Shown here: positions 1-6,151 of the stretch, one piece after another | Numbering within the stretch: the stretch's first letter is position 1 | Layout of the letters: the number at the start of each line of letters is the position of its first letter | Origin: DATJUF01 sp035502655 | Lineage (GTDB): Bacteria; Desulfobacterota; Binatia; Binatales; Binataceae | DNA: 7,705 nt | Direction of reading: 5' to 3' | Assembly: GCA_035502655.1 (NCBI GenBank) | Contig: DATJUF010000350.1 | Span: 1 to 7,705, forward strand | The notes under the pieces: generated by a model | What the model was told of the DNA's origin: nothing | What the model saw: the letters and a program-made list of their open reading frames with translations, nothing else | Database searches by the model: none | Position numbers and translations under genes: made by a program

Positions 1-685
1 CTTCGAGCCATTGCTGAAGGCGCAGGCCAGAGCCGCCGCCAAACTCCGCCACGGCCGGCAGGTACATTCCGCTCTTGAACCGTTCCCGGATCGTAAAGCC
101 CCCGCCCTCCAATTGCCGCGCAGCCTCTGCCGCGGTCAAAAGATTGATGTGTTCGGTTTCAAATACCGCTTCGCCGTAAATCCTGCGCACGAGATTTATC
201 ACCCCTGGCAGAAAGGCAATCTTGCAGCTCAGCTCTAGCAGGCTGCGCTTCTGTGGCGTCGATAGGATCAGGATGCCGCCCGGCTCAAGCAAGCGATGGA
301 TTGCGGCCAGTGCCGCCGGCGAATCCGGCAGATGCTCGATCACCTCAGTGCACAACGCCAGGCTGAAGCTGCCTTCCGGCAGGCGCGAGTTGCAGATATC
401 GTCACGCAACAGGCGCAGATTCGGATAGTTGAGCACGATCTTGCGCGCATGCTGCAGATGCGCATTTTCGAGATCCGTACCCACCACTTCGCTGAATAAC
501 TCGGCCAAGGCAGACAGATAGACGCCTGCACCGAAGCCAATCTCAAGCGCCCGCTCACCTCGCGCATATTGACGCAGCTTGCCGATAATCCAGTCGCGGC
601 GCGTGCGATGGAGCCATCGGCGCGTCGGGTTACGCGAATCGTAAAGTGTTTCGAGCAAAGGTAGCAGTTCGGCTTCAGTTTCCAT
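1..685 (-). CDS. Class I SAM-dependent methyltransferase (C-terminus cut by window edge)
   Basis: The minus strand encodes 228 codons from an ATG at 685 and is still open at base 1, so the C-terminus lies outside. The Rossmann-type methyltransferase motifs are in order: motif I ALEIGFGAG (residues 46-54), which binds S-adenosylmethionine; an acidic residue after strand 2 (GTD, D71), the usual ribose-hydroxyl ligand; LCTEVIEHL (111-119); and LEPGGILILSTP (133-144). This is the Methyltransf_11/UbiE-like pattern. The substrate cannot be read from the sequence. No signal peptide or membrane segment is visible, so it is presumably cytosolic. The ATG at 685 is chosen because an in-frame TGA lies four codons upstream, and an ATG at 687-689 in another frame stops after four codons. 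It is transcribed leftwards, away from everything else here, so its operon partners are outside the window. The fold is secure and the role is unknown. Confidence 0.88.
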   Translation of the reverse strand, partial: METEAELLPLLETLYDSRNPTRRWLHRTRRDWIIGKLRQYARGERALEIGFGAGVYLSALAELFSEVVGTDLENAHLQHARKIVLNYPNLRLLRDDICNSRLPEGSFSLALCTEVIEHLPDSPAALAAIHRLLEPGGILILSTPQKRSLLELSCKIAFLPGVINLVRRIYGEAVFETEHINLLTAAEAARQLEGGGFTIRERFKSGMYLPAVAEFGGGSGLRLQQWLE

Positions 686-916
686 CCATCGTCGTGTTCA
701 GTTTTGAACGCTCGCGCTAAGCAATGCTAACCGATCTCAGATCAGGAAGGGACCGAAATTCAAGTTGATCTTATCGGACGTCAACGTACTCGTCGGGACT
801 AGAAAGCTGGCCTGCACGCGCCAACTTCTCGACATATAGCACAAGCCACTTTTTCGTCGGCCAGCATCGAATCGTGAGCGTAAGCGGCGCCTGTTTGTCT
901 TTCGGTGAATTACAGC
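686..916. other. Intergenic region between divergent genes
   Basis: This stretch separates the leftward methyltransferase from the rightward beta-helix gene, so it should hold both promoters. I see no protein-coding pattern in it: the short ORFs on either strand have no family resemblance. There is an imperfect dyad GATCT-c-AGATC at 733-743. A TTGATC at 765-770 and a TATAGC near 835 are possible promoter pieces, but I could not pair either with a good partner at 16-18 bases. No terminator-like hairpin with a T-run is visible. Confidence 0.5.
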
Positions 917-949
917 AGCGGAGGAGCATGGCATGCACCATGCTCCGCT
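917..949 (+). promoter_or_regulatory. Strong inverted repeat enclosing a Shine-Dalgarno-like sequence
   Basis: GGAGCATGG (923-931) and CCATGCTCC (938-946) form a perfect 9-bp stem around a six-base loop. In an alternative pairing, AGCGGA (917-922) and GCATGG (926-931) pair with CCATGC (938-943) and TCCGCT (944-949), giving a 12-bp stem with a three-base bulge. No T-run follows on either strand, so it is not a standard Rho-independent terminator. The left arm contains GGAGGAG (920-926), which resembles a strong ribosome binding site. In RNA the stem would bury it together with ATG codons at 928, 933 and 940. The repeat is seen directly. A role in translational control of the downstream secreted protein is inference. 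Confidence 0.5.
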
Positions 950-1004
950 TGCGGCACTGACCAGGCAACTATCGTCTGGTTGCCACTCGTGCGAAGCAAA
1001 GTGA
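933..1004 (+). CDS. Possible 23-residue leader ORF coupled to the beta-helix gene
   Basis: An ATG at 933 lies six bases after GGAGGAG (920-926) and opens a 23-codon frame that ends at TGA 1002-1004. That stop overlaps the GTG at 1001-1003, the preferred start of the downstream secreted protein, in a GTGA arrangement typical of translational coupling. The peptide begins MHHAPLAAL, ends CHSCEAK and contains two cysteines. It has no recognisable family. An open frame this short can easily arise by chance. The only support is the good ribosome binding site and the exact stop/start overlap, and both elements sit in or beside the hairpin. Confidence 0.25.
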   Translation: MHHAPLAALTRQLSSGCHSCEAK

Positions 1005-2023
1005 AGAAGCTATTTAATCTATACTTATTGGCGGCAGCTTTATTAATACCTCAGTCTGTGCACGCCGATCCTTATAATGTTGTTACGCAAGGAGGTGCGG
1101 CGTGCGACGGAATCACTGACGACACCGCTGCATTCAATGCAGCAATCAAGACAACTCAAGCGATACCCAATACTCCGCAAACTATTCTGGTTCCCTGGAC
1201 TGGCAATGGCTGCGTAGTTTCGAGCCTTAACTTAACCAACATCCCTTATGGCTTCCGTATTATCGGTGAGTCAGCTCCCATGCGGGGCAGGTCTTCATGG
1301 CTGATTTGCAGCGAGCCCGCTAACGATACCGGAACCTGCCTCGATACTACTGGCTCCCAAGCATGGTCAATCGAGAATCTGGGGATAGTTGATGCTGCCG
1401 GCCACTCCCCTCACGTCATGTTACTCATGGCGAAGTCTGATCAACCAGTGCTTGGTAACAGTCAAGCAATTACTCTGCGTGCCGATTTCTTTTCGAACTG
1501 GGGTGGCTCCTATGTCGTGTACAATGACGGCGGCGAAGTGGATCACGTTGACAATAATCAATTTTACGGAGGTACAGCAGCCCAAATCTATTTTACTGCA
1601 AGTAACGGCGCCGGTATCGTATCGTCATTTGCAAATATCAAAACCGGTCCCAGTTCAATGACCTCAAGCCGCTGGCGCGATAATGTTTACAGTTGCACTT
1701 CAGCGTCAAACGACGGGCATTGTATCTTTATTGATACAAGTATCGCCTCTGTTCAGGACCTTACGCTAGATGGTGACTATGCGAATGTGACAACCCCAGG
1801 ATTCATCGATTCTGCTGGGTCATTCCCTATACTGAATCTGGTTGTAGCCAATATTCGAGACGAAGCTCAGATTAAGTCACCTTACTTTGCTCGCTTTAAT
1901 TCTCCTGTCGAGGGTTATGAGTTTTCGAACCTTAACCTGGCGACACTGAGCGGAGCCAAGCCGCAAAACCCCATTGTGTTTAGGTCTAAGCATACTCAAT
2001 GGAGTATCGCAGGAATGGAGTGA
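1001..2023 (+). CDS. Secreted pectate-lyase-like right-handed beta-helix protein
   Basis: From the GTG at 1001 this encodes 340 residues. Residues 1-22 (MKKLFNLYLL...SVHA) form a classic Sec signal peptide, with lysines, a hydrophobic core and cleavage likely after VHA. The mature protein opens with YNVVTQGG and CDGITDDTAAFNAAI, the signature of the Pectate_lyase_3 family (parallel beta-helices that often bind or cut polysaccharides). The rest is rich in Asn, Gly, Ser and Thr with repeating hydrophobic strands, as in beta-solenoids. Six cysteines remain after cleavage, an even number that suits disulfides in the periplasm or outside. No catalytic residues can be assigned, so it may be a lyase, a hydrolase or only a binding protein. 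The start is uncertain: in-frame GTGs also occur at 905 and 989, but both add sequence before the lysines, and 905 would translate through the hairpin. Base composition (about 47% G+C in sampled lines against about 61% in ccmF) suggests acquisition from elsewhere. It converges on gloA with an 18-base gap and no visible terminator. Confidence 0.75.
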   Translation: MKKLFNLYLLAAALLIPQSVHADPYNVVTQGGAACDGITDDTAAFNAAIKTTQAIPNTPQTILVPWTGNGCVVSSLNLTNIPYGFRIIGESAPMRGRSSWLICSEPANDTGTCLDTTGSQAWSIENLGIVDAAGHSPHVMLLMAKSDQPVLGNSQAITLRADFFSNWGGSYVVYNDGGEVDHVDNNQFYGGTAAQIYFTASNGAGIVSSFANIKTGPSSMTSSRWRDNVYSCTSASNDGHCIFIDTSIASVQDLTLDGDYANVTTPGFIDSAGSFPILNLVVANIRDEAQIKSPYFARFNSPVEGYEFSNLNLATLSGAKPQNPIVFRSKHTQWSIAGME

Positions 2024-2041
2024 AATACCTTAATACTTTGT

Positions 2042-2434
2042 TTAGAGTGTCCCTCGCTGGATCAGTTCGATCTTGTAGCCATTGGGGTCCTCGATGAAAG
2101 CGATTTCGGGACCGCCGAACTTCATCGGACCCGGTTCTCGCACTACTTTGACGCCCCGCTCCTTGAGCTTGTTGCAAGTCCCATAGATATCGTCAACCCC
2201 AATCGCAAGATGGCCGAACGCACTACCCTGCTCATAGCTTGAAGTGCCCCAATTATGGGTCAGCTCAACTACCGTGTTGCTCTTTTCGTCTCCATAACCG
2301 ACGAAGGCCAAGGTAAACTCGCCATTTGGATAGTCGCGCTTGCGCAGCAGGTTCATGCCGAGGGCGTCGCAATAGAACTTCAGCGATTCGTCAAGATTGT
2401 TAACGCGGATCATCGTGTGCAGGAATTGATTCAT
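2042..2434 (-). CDS. gloA: Lactoylglutathione lyase (glyoxalase I), metal-dependent
   Basis: This 130-residue cytosolic protein matches the short bacterial glyoxalase I family nearly end to end. The enzyme isomerises the hemithioacetal of methylglyoxal and glutathione to S-lactoylglutathione, the first step of methylglyoxal detoxification. The family pattern is clear: FLHTMIRVNNLDESLKFY at the N-terminus, LAFVGYG (42-48), VVELTHNWG (55-63), FGHLAIGVDDI (73-83) and FIEDPNGYKIELI (113-125). The four metal ligands expected from the E. coli enzyme are all present (H6, E57, H75, E123). The length fits the Ni/Co-type class without the insertions of Zn-type enzymes. The ATG at 2434 is well supported: AAAGGAG lies eight bases upstream and H6 falls where family members have it. 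The start overlaps the stop of the upstream UPF0175-like gene by ATGA, so the two are probably cotranscribed and coupled. The partner enzyme glyoxalase II is not in the window. Confidence 0.95.
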   Translation of the reverse strand: MNQFLHTMIRVNNLDESLKFYCDALGMNLLRKRDYPNGEFTLAFVGYGDEKSNTVVELTHNWGTSSYEQGSAFGHLAIGVDDIYGTCNKLKERGVKVVREPGPMKFGGPEIAFIEDPNGYKIELIQRGTL

Positions 2435-2718
2435 TTTGGCGGCTCCTTTGTATGCACAGGCTGATGCCTCGCAATCGCCTGGCTGAGTTCGTCCCTGATT
2501 TGTTCGAATACTTTTTCGGCTGGCGTGATGCCCGCTCGTTCCATCATCTTAACCAGCTCCCAACGTTCGACGCTAAGCAAGCGCTGGGCTTCATGCTCGT
2601 GCAAGCGTTTGACCCGTAGCAGTTCCATGACAGCAAATTCGCGCACCCGCGTTGCCAACGCGTCAGCCGGGAACTGATCGTCGAAAACGTCCGGTGGAAT
2701 CTCAATTTCGATGCGCAT
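2431..2718 (-). CDS. UPF0175-like small protein (orphan antitoxin-like)
   Basis: This encodes 95 residues from ATG 2718. The N-terminus (MRIEIEIPPDVF) is a short beta strand followed by a proline-Asp turn. It leads into a helical body with EFAVMELLRVKRL (27-39) and EAQRLLSVERWELVKMMERAGI (43-64, stated as two parts: EAQRLLSVERW, ELVKMMERAGI). The layout, including the RWE(L/F) step and the late G-I/V, resembles UPF0175 proteins, small helix-turn-helix-like proteins often found as antitoxins beside PIN-type toxins. The C-terminal tail (about 65-95) is charged and ends in PPK. No toxin gene adjoins it; instead its stop overlaps the gloA start (ATGA). The frame stays open upstream to 2784, but those 22 residues look random, and ATG 2718 starts directly on the conserved strand. 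The ribosome binding site is weak. Family assignment is by eye and moderate; any regulatory role is inference. Confidence 0.65.
   Translation of the reverse strand: MRIEIEIPPDVFDDQFPADALATRVREFAVMELLRVKRLHEHEAQRLLSVERWELVKMMERAGITPAEKVFEQIRDELSQAIARHQPVHTKEPPK
2443..2449 (-). promoter_or_regulatory. Ribosome binding site of gloA
   Basis: On the minus strand AAAGGAG lies eight bases before the gloA ATG at 2434, inside the end of the upstream UPF0175-like gene. It is one of the clearest Shine-Dalgarno sequences in the window. It shows that gloA can recruit its own ribosomes as well as receive them through the ATGA overlap. Confidence 0.8.
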
Positions 2719-2739
2719 AGTCGTCAAACTGCTTCGCTC

Positions 2740-2751
2740 GGGTGCGCACCC
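2740..2751. promoter_or_regulatory. Perfect 12-bp palindrome upstream of the UPF0175-like/gloA unit
   Basis: GGGTGCGCACCC is self-complementary over 12 bases and ends 22 bases before the ATG of the UPF0175-like gene. A perfect dyad at this place could be an operator, for instance for the small helix-turn-helix-like protein itself. The palindrome is seen directly; its function is inference, and palindromes of this size also occur by chance in G+C-rich DNA. Confidence 0.3.
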
Positions 2752-3004
2752 AAGGACACGAATGCCATTGCGGCTCGGCACCATCTTCGCTGAATCTCCG
2801 CAATCAGTGGCGCCTTGTCAACTCGCCTTCGGGATTTGCCCGATGAAGATGATCTGCCGTTTTGACGATCTGAGAGACTGTGCCAAAATCGGCGCGGCGC
2901 TTGGGCAGGGTAGCCGCTCGGATATCATTAGCGGCCAGGTTTTGGAGCTGCCTGAGGACAAACCTAGATCAAAGTTTGCTAATAGCTGTCTAACGTTCAG
3001 TAAA

Positions 3005-3020
3005 GGCGATATGGCGATAT
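3005..3020. repeat. Tandem duplication of an 8-base unit (GGCGATAT x2)
   Basis: GGCGATAT occurs twice in immediate succession about 90 bases before the ccmE start. It lies in the A+T-richer part of the intergenic region where the ccm promoter is expected. It could be half-sites for a regulator or simple slippage; nothing in the sequence decides between these. Confidence 0.35.
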
Positions 3021-3106
3021 ACTTGCTCATTCGCACAACAAACGTAACAATGGCGAAGCCGTAAAAGGCTTGATCTGCAGCCTCAGTTGGCGGATACGAA
3101 CGAGTT

Positions 3107-3556
3107 ATGCCAAAGAAAATGCGGTTCGCCATCGGCGCTGGCCTGATCGTCGCGGCGATTGGCTACCTCATAATAACTGCGGTGCGCAACACCGCCGAAT
3201 ATTATATGACAGTCAGCGAGGTCAGTGCGCGGCAGGCGGAACTGATTGGACAACCGCTGCGGGTGGCAGGACGCGTCGCACCCGGAACGATTAGTTGGGA
3301 TCCTGACACGTTGACGCTGGCGTTTGGTCTGATGCAACCACCTCCTGCGGGCGGCAGCGCAGGGATTAAGCCGGTGGCCGCGATGACCGGCGGACCGTTA
3401 TTTCACGTGATTTGCCGGGGCGAACCCAAGCCCGACATGTTCGCCCCGAATCGCGACGTAATCGTCGAGGGATCATTGGTCTCCAACGGCAATATCGAGG
3501 CACGCCAGGTGCTTACCAGCTGCCCGTCAAAATACACGCCGAAACAGCCGCAGTAG
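3107..3556 (+). CDS. ccmE: Cytochrome c maturation heme chaperone CcmE, Cys-type (CxxxY)
   Basis: This 149-residue protein has the CcmE layout. A short basic start and one signal anchor (about residues 6-25) are followed by NTAEYYMTVSEV (28-39), the conserved entry to the periplasmic OB-fold. PLRVAGRVAPGTI (50-62) and MFAPNRDVIVEGSL (111-124) follow. CcmE holds heme covalently in the periplasm and hands it to the CcmF ligase. In most bacteria the heme is bound by His in a HxxxY motif. Here the equivalent site is C139 with Y143 (SCPSKYTP), a Cys-type CcmE as described in archaea and Desulfovibrio. A second cysteine, C103, lies in the OB-fold. The Pro/Gly/Ala-rich stretch at about 77-96 looks longer than in E. 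coli CcmE. ATG 3107 gives a normal N-terminus; ATG 3119 (residue 5) is a possible alternative, and neither has a strong ribosome binding site. It is the first visible gene of the ccm operon, 70 bases before ccmF. Confidence 0.92.
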   Translation: MPKKMRFAIGAGLIVAAIGYLIITAVRNTAEYYMTVSEVSARQAELIGQPLRVAGRVAPGTISWDPDTLTLAFGLMQPPPAGGSAGIKPVAAMTGGPLFHVICRGEPKPDMFAPNRDVIVEGSLVSNGNIEARQVLTSCPSKYTPKQPQ

Positions 3557-3626
3557 AGGCTGATCGAGGAACCTTGACCAGCATCATCCAACGAATTCCT
3601 GCCTTAACTTCACTGTCTGAGTCATT

Positions 3627-5642
3627 ATGCCGTTAATAGGCCAACTCGCGCTTGCGCTCGCTCTGGTCCTGGCCGTTTACGTGGTCGTAGCCAATGTGCT
3701 GGGCGCGATTTATGGAATTCCCTCCCTGCTCGGCAGCGGGCGCCACGCGATCTGGGCAATGTGCGCGATGGTTGCGGTCGCAGCGCTGGTGCTTTGGTCA
3801 TGCCTGCTGCGCAGCGATTTCTCGCTCGAATACGTCGCCGCCTATAGCAGTACGACGCTGCCAACCTTCTATAAGATCACAGCGTTGTGGGGCGGCCAGC
3901 AGGGATCGTTATTGCTATGGACGCTTCTGCTCAGCATCTTCACCTCGGTTGCCGCGTATCAAAATCGTAATCGCAACCCGGAAATCGCACCGTATGCACT
4001 GGCAGTGCTGGCGGGCGTAGCGATCTTCTTTCTCGGCATGTTGAACTTCGTGACACGGCCGTTCGATATGCTTGCCGTGATTCCGCGCGAAGGTCAGGAC
4101 CTCAATCCGCTCCTCCAGAACTATTGGATGGCGATTCATCCGCCGTCGCTCTACACCGGCTATGTCAGCGCCAGCGTGCCATTCGCGTTCGGCTCTGCGG
4201 CATTGATTACCGGACGCCTCGACGACGGCTGGATTCGGACGACGCGGCGGTGGGCGATTTTTTCGTGGTTCTTCCTGACGCTGGGTAATATGTTCGGCGC
4301 TCGATGGGCCTACGAGGTGCTCGGATGGGGCGGTTATTGGGCATGGGACCCGGTTGAAAACGCCGCTTTCATGCCGTGGCTGGTGATGACCGCCTATCTG
4401 CATTCGGTGATGATTCAGGAACGCAAGGACATGCTGAAGGTCTGGAACCTTGCGCTAGTCGGGATGGCCTTCGGGCTGACCTTGTTCGGCACTTTTCTGA
4501 CTCGCAGCGGCGTGATTTCATCTGTCCATTCCTTCACGCAATCGGGGCTGGGACCGTACTTCCTAACCTTCCTGATCACGGTCGCAGTGCTATACACGGC
4601 CTTGCTGTTGTGGCGGGTCAAGGATTTGCGCGGGCCAGCCGAGTTCGAGTCATACCTGTCGCGCGAGGCAGCGTTCCTGTTCAATAACCTGCTGTTAGTC
4701 GGGATCGCGTTCGCCGTCTTCTGGGGCACGCTTTTTCCGGTGCTGTCCGAAGCAGTGCGCGGGGTCAAAATCACCGTCGGCCCACCCTTTTTTGACAAGG
4801 TCAACGCACCGCTGGCCCTTGGCCTGATCTTTCTTATGGGTGTCGGACCATTGATCGCTTGGCGGCGTTCTTCCCGCGATAACTTGATACGGGCTTTCGC
4901 GTCACCAGCCGTGTGTGGGGTCCTGGCTGGGATCGTCGCGTTCGCCGCGGGTCTGCGCCAATGGTATGTGCTGACGGCGCTCTCACTGGCGGCTTTCGTT
5001 CTCGGCTCGATTCTGGTGGAATTCCGGCGCGGCGTCAGCGCTCGGCGCCATATGGTGCATGAAACCACGCCACGCGCGCTGGTCAATCTGGTCGGCAAGA
5101 ACAACCGGCGCTACGGCGGATATATCATCCACGTGGGTGTAATTCTCGCCTTCATCGGAATCGTGGGCTCATCGTTCTTCCGCGTCGAAGTGAAGAAGAG
5201 CGTCAAGCAAGGGCAGAGCTTCCAGGTCGGTCCGTATGAGCTGGAGTACGACGGTGTACAGGCGACCGAAACGCCCCATATGGAAAGCCTGCGTGCGCGG
5301 GTGACGGTTTATCAAGGCGGCAATCTGATTGCGACAATGACCCCCGCCAAGCTTTTCTTCAAACGCGAGCAGCAGCCCGCCACCAGCGTGGCGATTCGCT
5401 CGACACCGGTGCATGACCTCTACGTGGTGCTGGCCGGAATCGACGATGATGGCGGCCGTGCGACTTTTCAGGTCTTCCTGACACCGCTGGTCTTTTGGCT
5501 TTGGGCGGGCGGCCTGATGATGGCATTTGGCACCGTGATCGTGATGTGGCCCAATGTCCGCGAGCGCGCTGCAATTGCGGCCGCAGTGCGCAGGCCCGGG
5601 CAACTCGAAGCAGTTGGAGAGCTTTTAGCCGGTGGCGATTGA
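3627..5642 (+). CDS. ccmF: Cytochrome c heme lyase subunit CcmF
   Basis: This is a 671-residue polytopic inner-membrane protein, close to the 647 of E. coli CcmF. CcmF accepts heme from holo-CcmE and, with CcmH and CcmI, ligates it to CXXCH motifs of apocytochromes. The tryptophan-rich WWD domain is present (WAYEVLGWGGYWAWDPVEN, 227-245) and would bind heme at the periplasmic face. The four expected histidines are visible: H171 (MAIHPPSLY) and H301 (SVHSFTQSG) beside the WWD domain, and H259 (AYLHSVM) and H502 (YIIHVGV), which would ligate the membrane b heme. TLWGGQQGSLL-like sequence occurs as ALWGGQQGSLLLW (86-98). A periplasmic loop (about 515-610) precedes the last membrane helix (about 618-641). 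The end overlaps the ccmH start by 11 bases. Minus-strand open frames across it are shadows. The ATG at 3627 gives a normal N-terminal helix, though no good ribosome binding site precedes it. Confidence 0.97.
   Translation: MPLIGQLALALALVLAVYVVVANVLGAIYGIPSLLGSGRHAIWAMCAMVAVAALVLWSCLLRSDFSLEYVAAYSSTTLPTFYKITALWGGQQGSLLLWTLLLSIFTSVAAYQNRNRNPEIAPYALAVLAGVAIFFLGMLNFVTRPFDMLAVIPREGQDLNPLLQNYWMAIHPPSLYTGYVSASVPFAFGSAALITGRLDDGWIRTTRRWAIFSWFFLTLGNMFGARWAYEVLGWGGYWAWDPVENAAFMPWLVMTAYLHSVMIQERKDMLKVWNLALVGMAFGLTLFGTFLTRSGVISSVHSFTQSGLGPYFLTFLITVAVLYTALLLWRVKDLRGPAEFESYLSREAAFLFNNLLLVGIAFAVFWGTLFPVLSEAVRGVKITVGPPFFDKVNAPLALGLIFLMGVGPLIAWRRSSRDNLIRAFASPAVCGVLAGIVAFAAGLRQWYVLTALSLAAFVLGSILVEFRRGVSARRHMVHETTPRALVNLVGKNNRRYGGYIIHVGVILAFIGIVGSSFFRVEVKKSVKQGQSFQVGPYELEYDGVQATETPHMESLRARVTVYQGGNLIATMTPAKLFFKREQQPATSVAIRSTPVHDLYVVLAGIDDDGGRATFQVFLTPLVFWLWAGGLMMAFGTVIVMWPNVRERAAIAAAVRRPGQLEAVGELLAGGD
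5616..5621 (+). promoter_or_regulatory. Ribosome binding site deciding the ccmH GTG start
   Basis: GGAGAG lies ten bases before GTG 5632, inside the end of ccmF. No other start in this frame has a comparable site, so it supports initiation at the GTG and an 11-base overlap with ccmF. Confidence 0.6.
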
Positions 5643-6150
5643 AGCAAAGCAGCGCGTGCTCCGCCTCGTTCTGGTCGCGCTCAGCGGGATCGTGCTCGTG
5701 CTGGTTGCAGGCGTCCCACTATTAGTTGCGGAGACGCCTAAGATCTCGGTTGACGAAGTCGCCGAAGGGCTGACCTGCCAATGCGGCTGCGGACTCACGA
5801 TTGCGAACTGTAACCATCCGAATTGCAGCTTTTCCGTACCGGCCAAGGAGGAAATCGAGGCTATGATTAACCGCGGACTCGGCCGCGAAACGATCATTGC
5901 TTCGTTCCGCGCTAAGTACGGTGAAAAGATTCTTTCCGCGCCTACCACCCAAGGCTTCAACCTGTTGGCATGGATCACGCCGTTCGTGATGCTGCTCGGC
6001 GGTGGCGGGCTTATCGTGCTGGTCCTCGGACGTTGGCGGGCCAGCGATACCTCACAGGCCGCCGCACCTGCGGTGTCGTCAACAGCGCCATCTGCCGCCG
6101 AAGAGGAATTGCGGCGCCAGCTCGCTCGGGAGCTGCGCGACCGGACCTAG
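5632..6150 (+). CDS. ccmH: CcmH-type cytochrome c maturation protein with atypical Cys cluster
   Basis: This encodes 172 residues from GTG 5632. A hydrophobic signal anchor (about 9-33) leads to a periplasmic domain, a second membrane helix (about 112-133) and a polar tail rich in Ala, Ser and Glu. The periplasmic part follows the CcmH/CycL family: VDEVAEGLTCQCGCG (40-54), EEIEAMINRGLGRETIIASF (73-92, a helical hairpin), then KYGEKILSAP (95-104). CcmH normally uses an LRCxxC pair to reduce apocytochrome CXXCH or resolve disulfides before heme attachment. Here the motif is C49-x-C51-x-C53, with C60 and C65 (NCNHPNC, 59-65), and the position expected for the second Cys of CxxC is G52. This could be a rearranged redox site or a metal-binding cluster. 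Its place, between ccmF and the CcmI-like gene, supports the CcmH role. The next gene starts one base after the stop. Confidence 0.87.
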   Translation: MAIEAKQRVLRLVLVALSGIVLVLVAGVPLLVAETPKISVDEVAEGLTCQCGCGLTIANCNHPNCSFSVPAKEEIEAMINRGLGRETIIASFRAKYGEKILSAPTTQGFNLLAWITPFVMLLGGGGLIVLVLGRWRASDTSQAAAPAVSSTAPSAAEEELRRQLARELRDRT

Positions 6151-6151
6151 C

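Larger units (their letters stand above)
2719..3106. other. Intergenic region before the ccm operon, no convincing gene
   Basis: This 388-base stretch separates the leftward UPF0175-like/gloA unit from the rightward ccm operon and must carry both promoters. Open frames exist on both strands (plus 2711-3064, minus 2818-3132), but their translations show no family motif, no sensible start and no ribosome binding site. The composition drops toward A+T between about 2960 and 3060, as expected near a promoter. A weak candidate for ccm is TTGCTC (3023-3028) with AACAAT (3046-3051) at a 17-base spacing, matching the sigma-70 consensus at only about half the positions. A 12-bp palindrome (2740-2751) and an 8-base tandem repeat (3005-3020) are the only other structures seen. 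Confidence 0.5.

Noticed and set aside
917..949. Hairpin as Rho-independent terminator
   Set aside because: There is no T-run on either strand after the stem.
905..1000. Longer N-terminus of the beta-helix protein from GTG 905
   Set aside because: It would put 32 residues, translated partly from the hairpin, ahead of a normal Sec signal peptide. GTG 1001 gives MKK followed by a hydrophobic core. GTG 989 remains possible.
2711..3064. 117-codon plus-strand open frame before ccmE
   Set aside because: It starts inside the UPF0175-like gene on the other strand, has no ribosome binding site and its translation shows no family motif. Treated as chance in an intergenic region.
2818..3132. 104-codon minus-strand open frame overlapping the ccmE start
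   Set aside because: It begins inside ccmE, lacks recognisable motifs and crosses the likely ccm promoter region.
3915..4403. 162-codon minus-strand open frame inside ccmF
   Set aside because: Same reasoning: antisense to the WWD-containing part of ccmF, rich in His, Arg and Pro, with no domain pattern.
4415..5104. 229-codon minus-strand open frame inside ccmF
   Set aside because: It is entirely antisense to ccmF, which has full family motifs. The translation is rich in Arg, Ser and Thr, as expected from a shadow of a membrane protein gene.
6002..6151. N-terminal extension of the zinc-ribbon gene into ccmH
   Set aside because: The frame is open from 6002, but those residues overlap the ccmH membrane helix and tail in another frame and look random. 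ATG 6152 directly precedes a membrane helix and follows the ccmH stop by one base.
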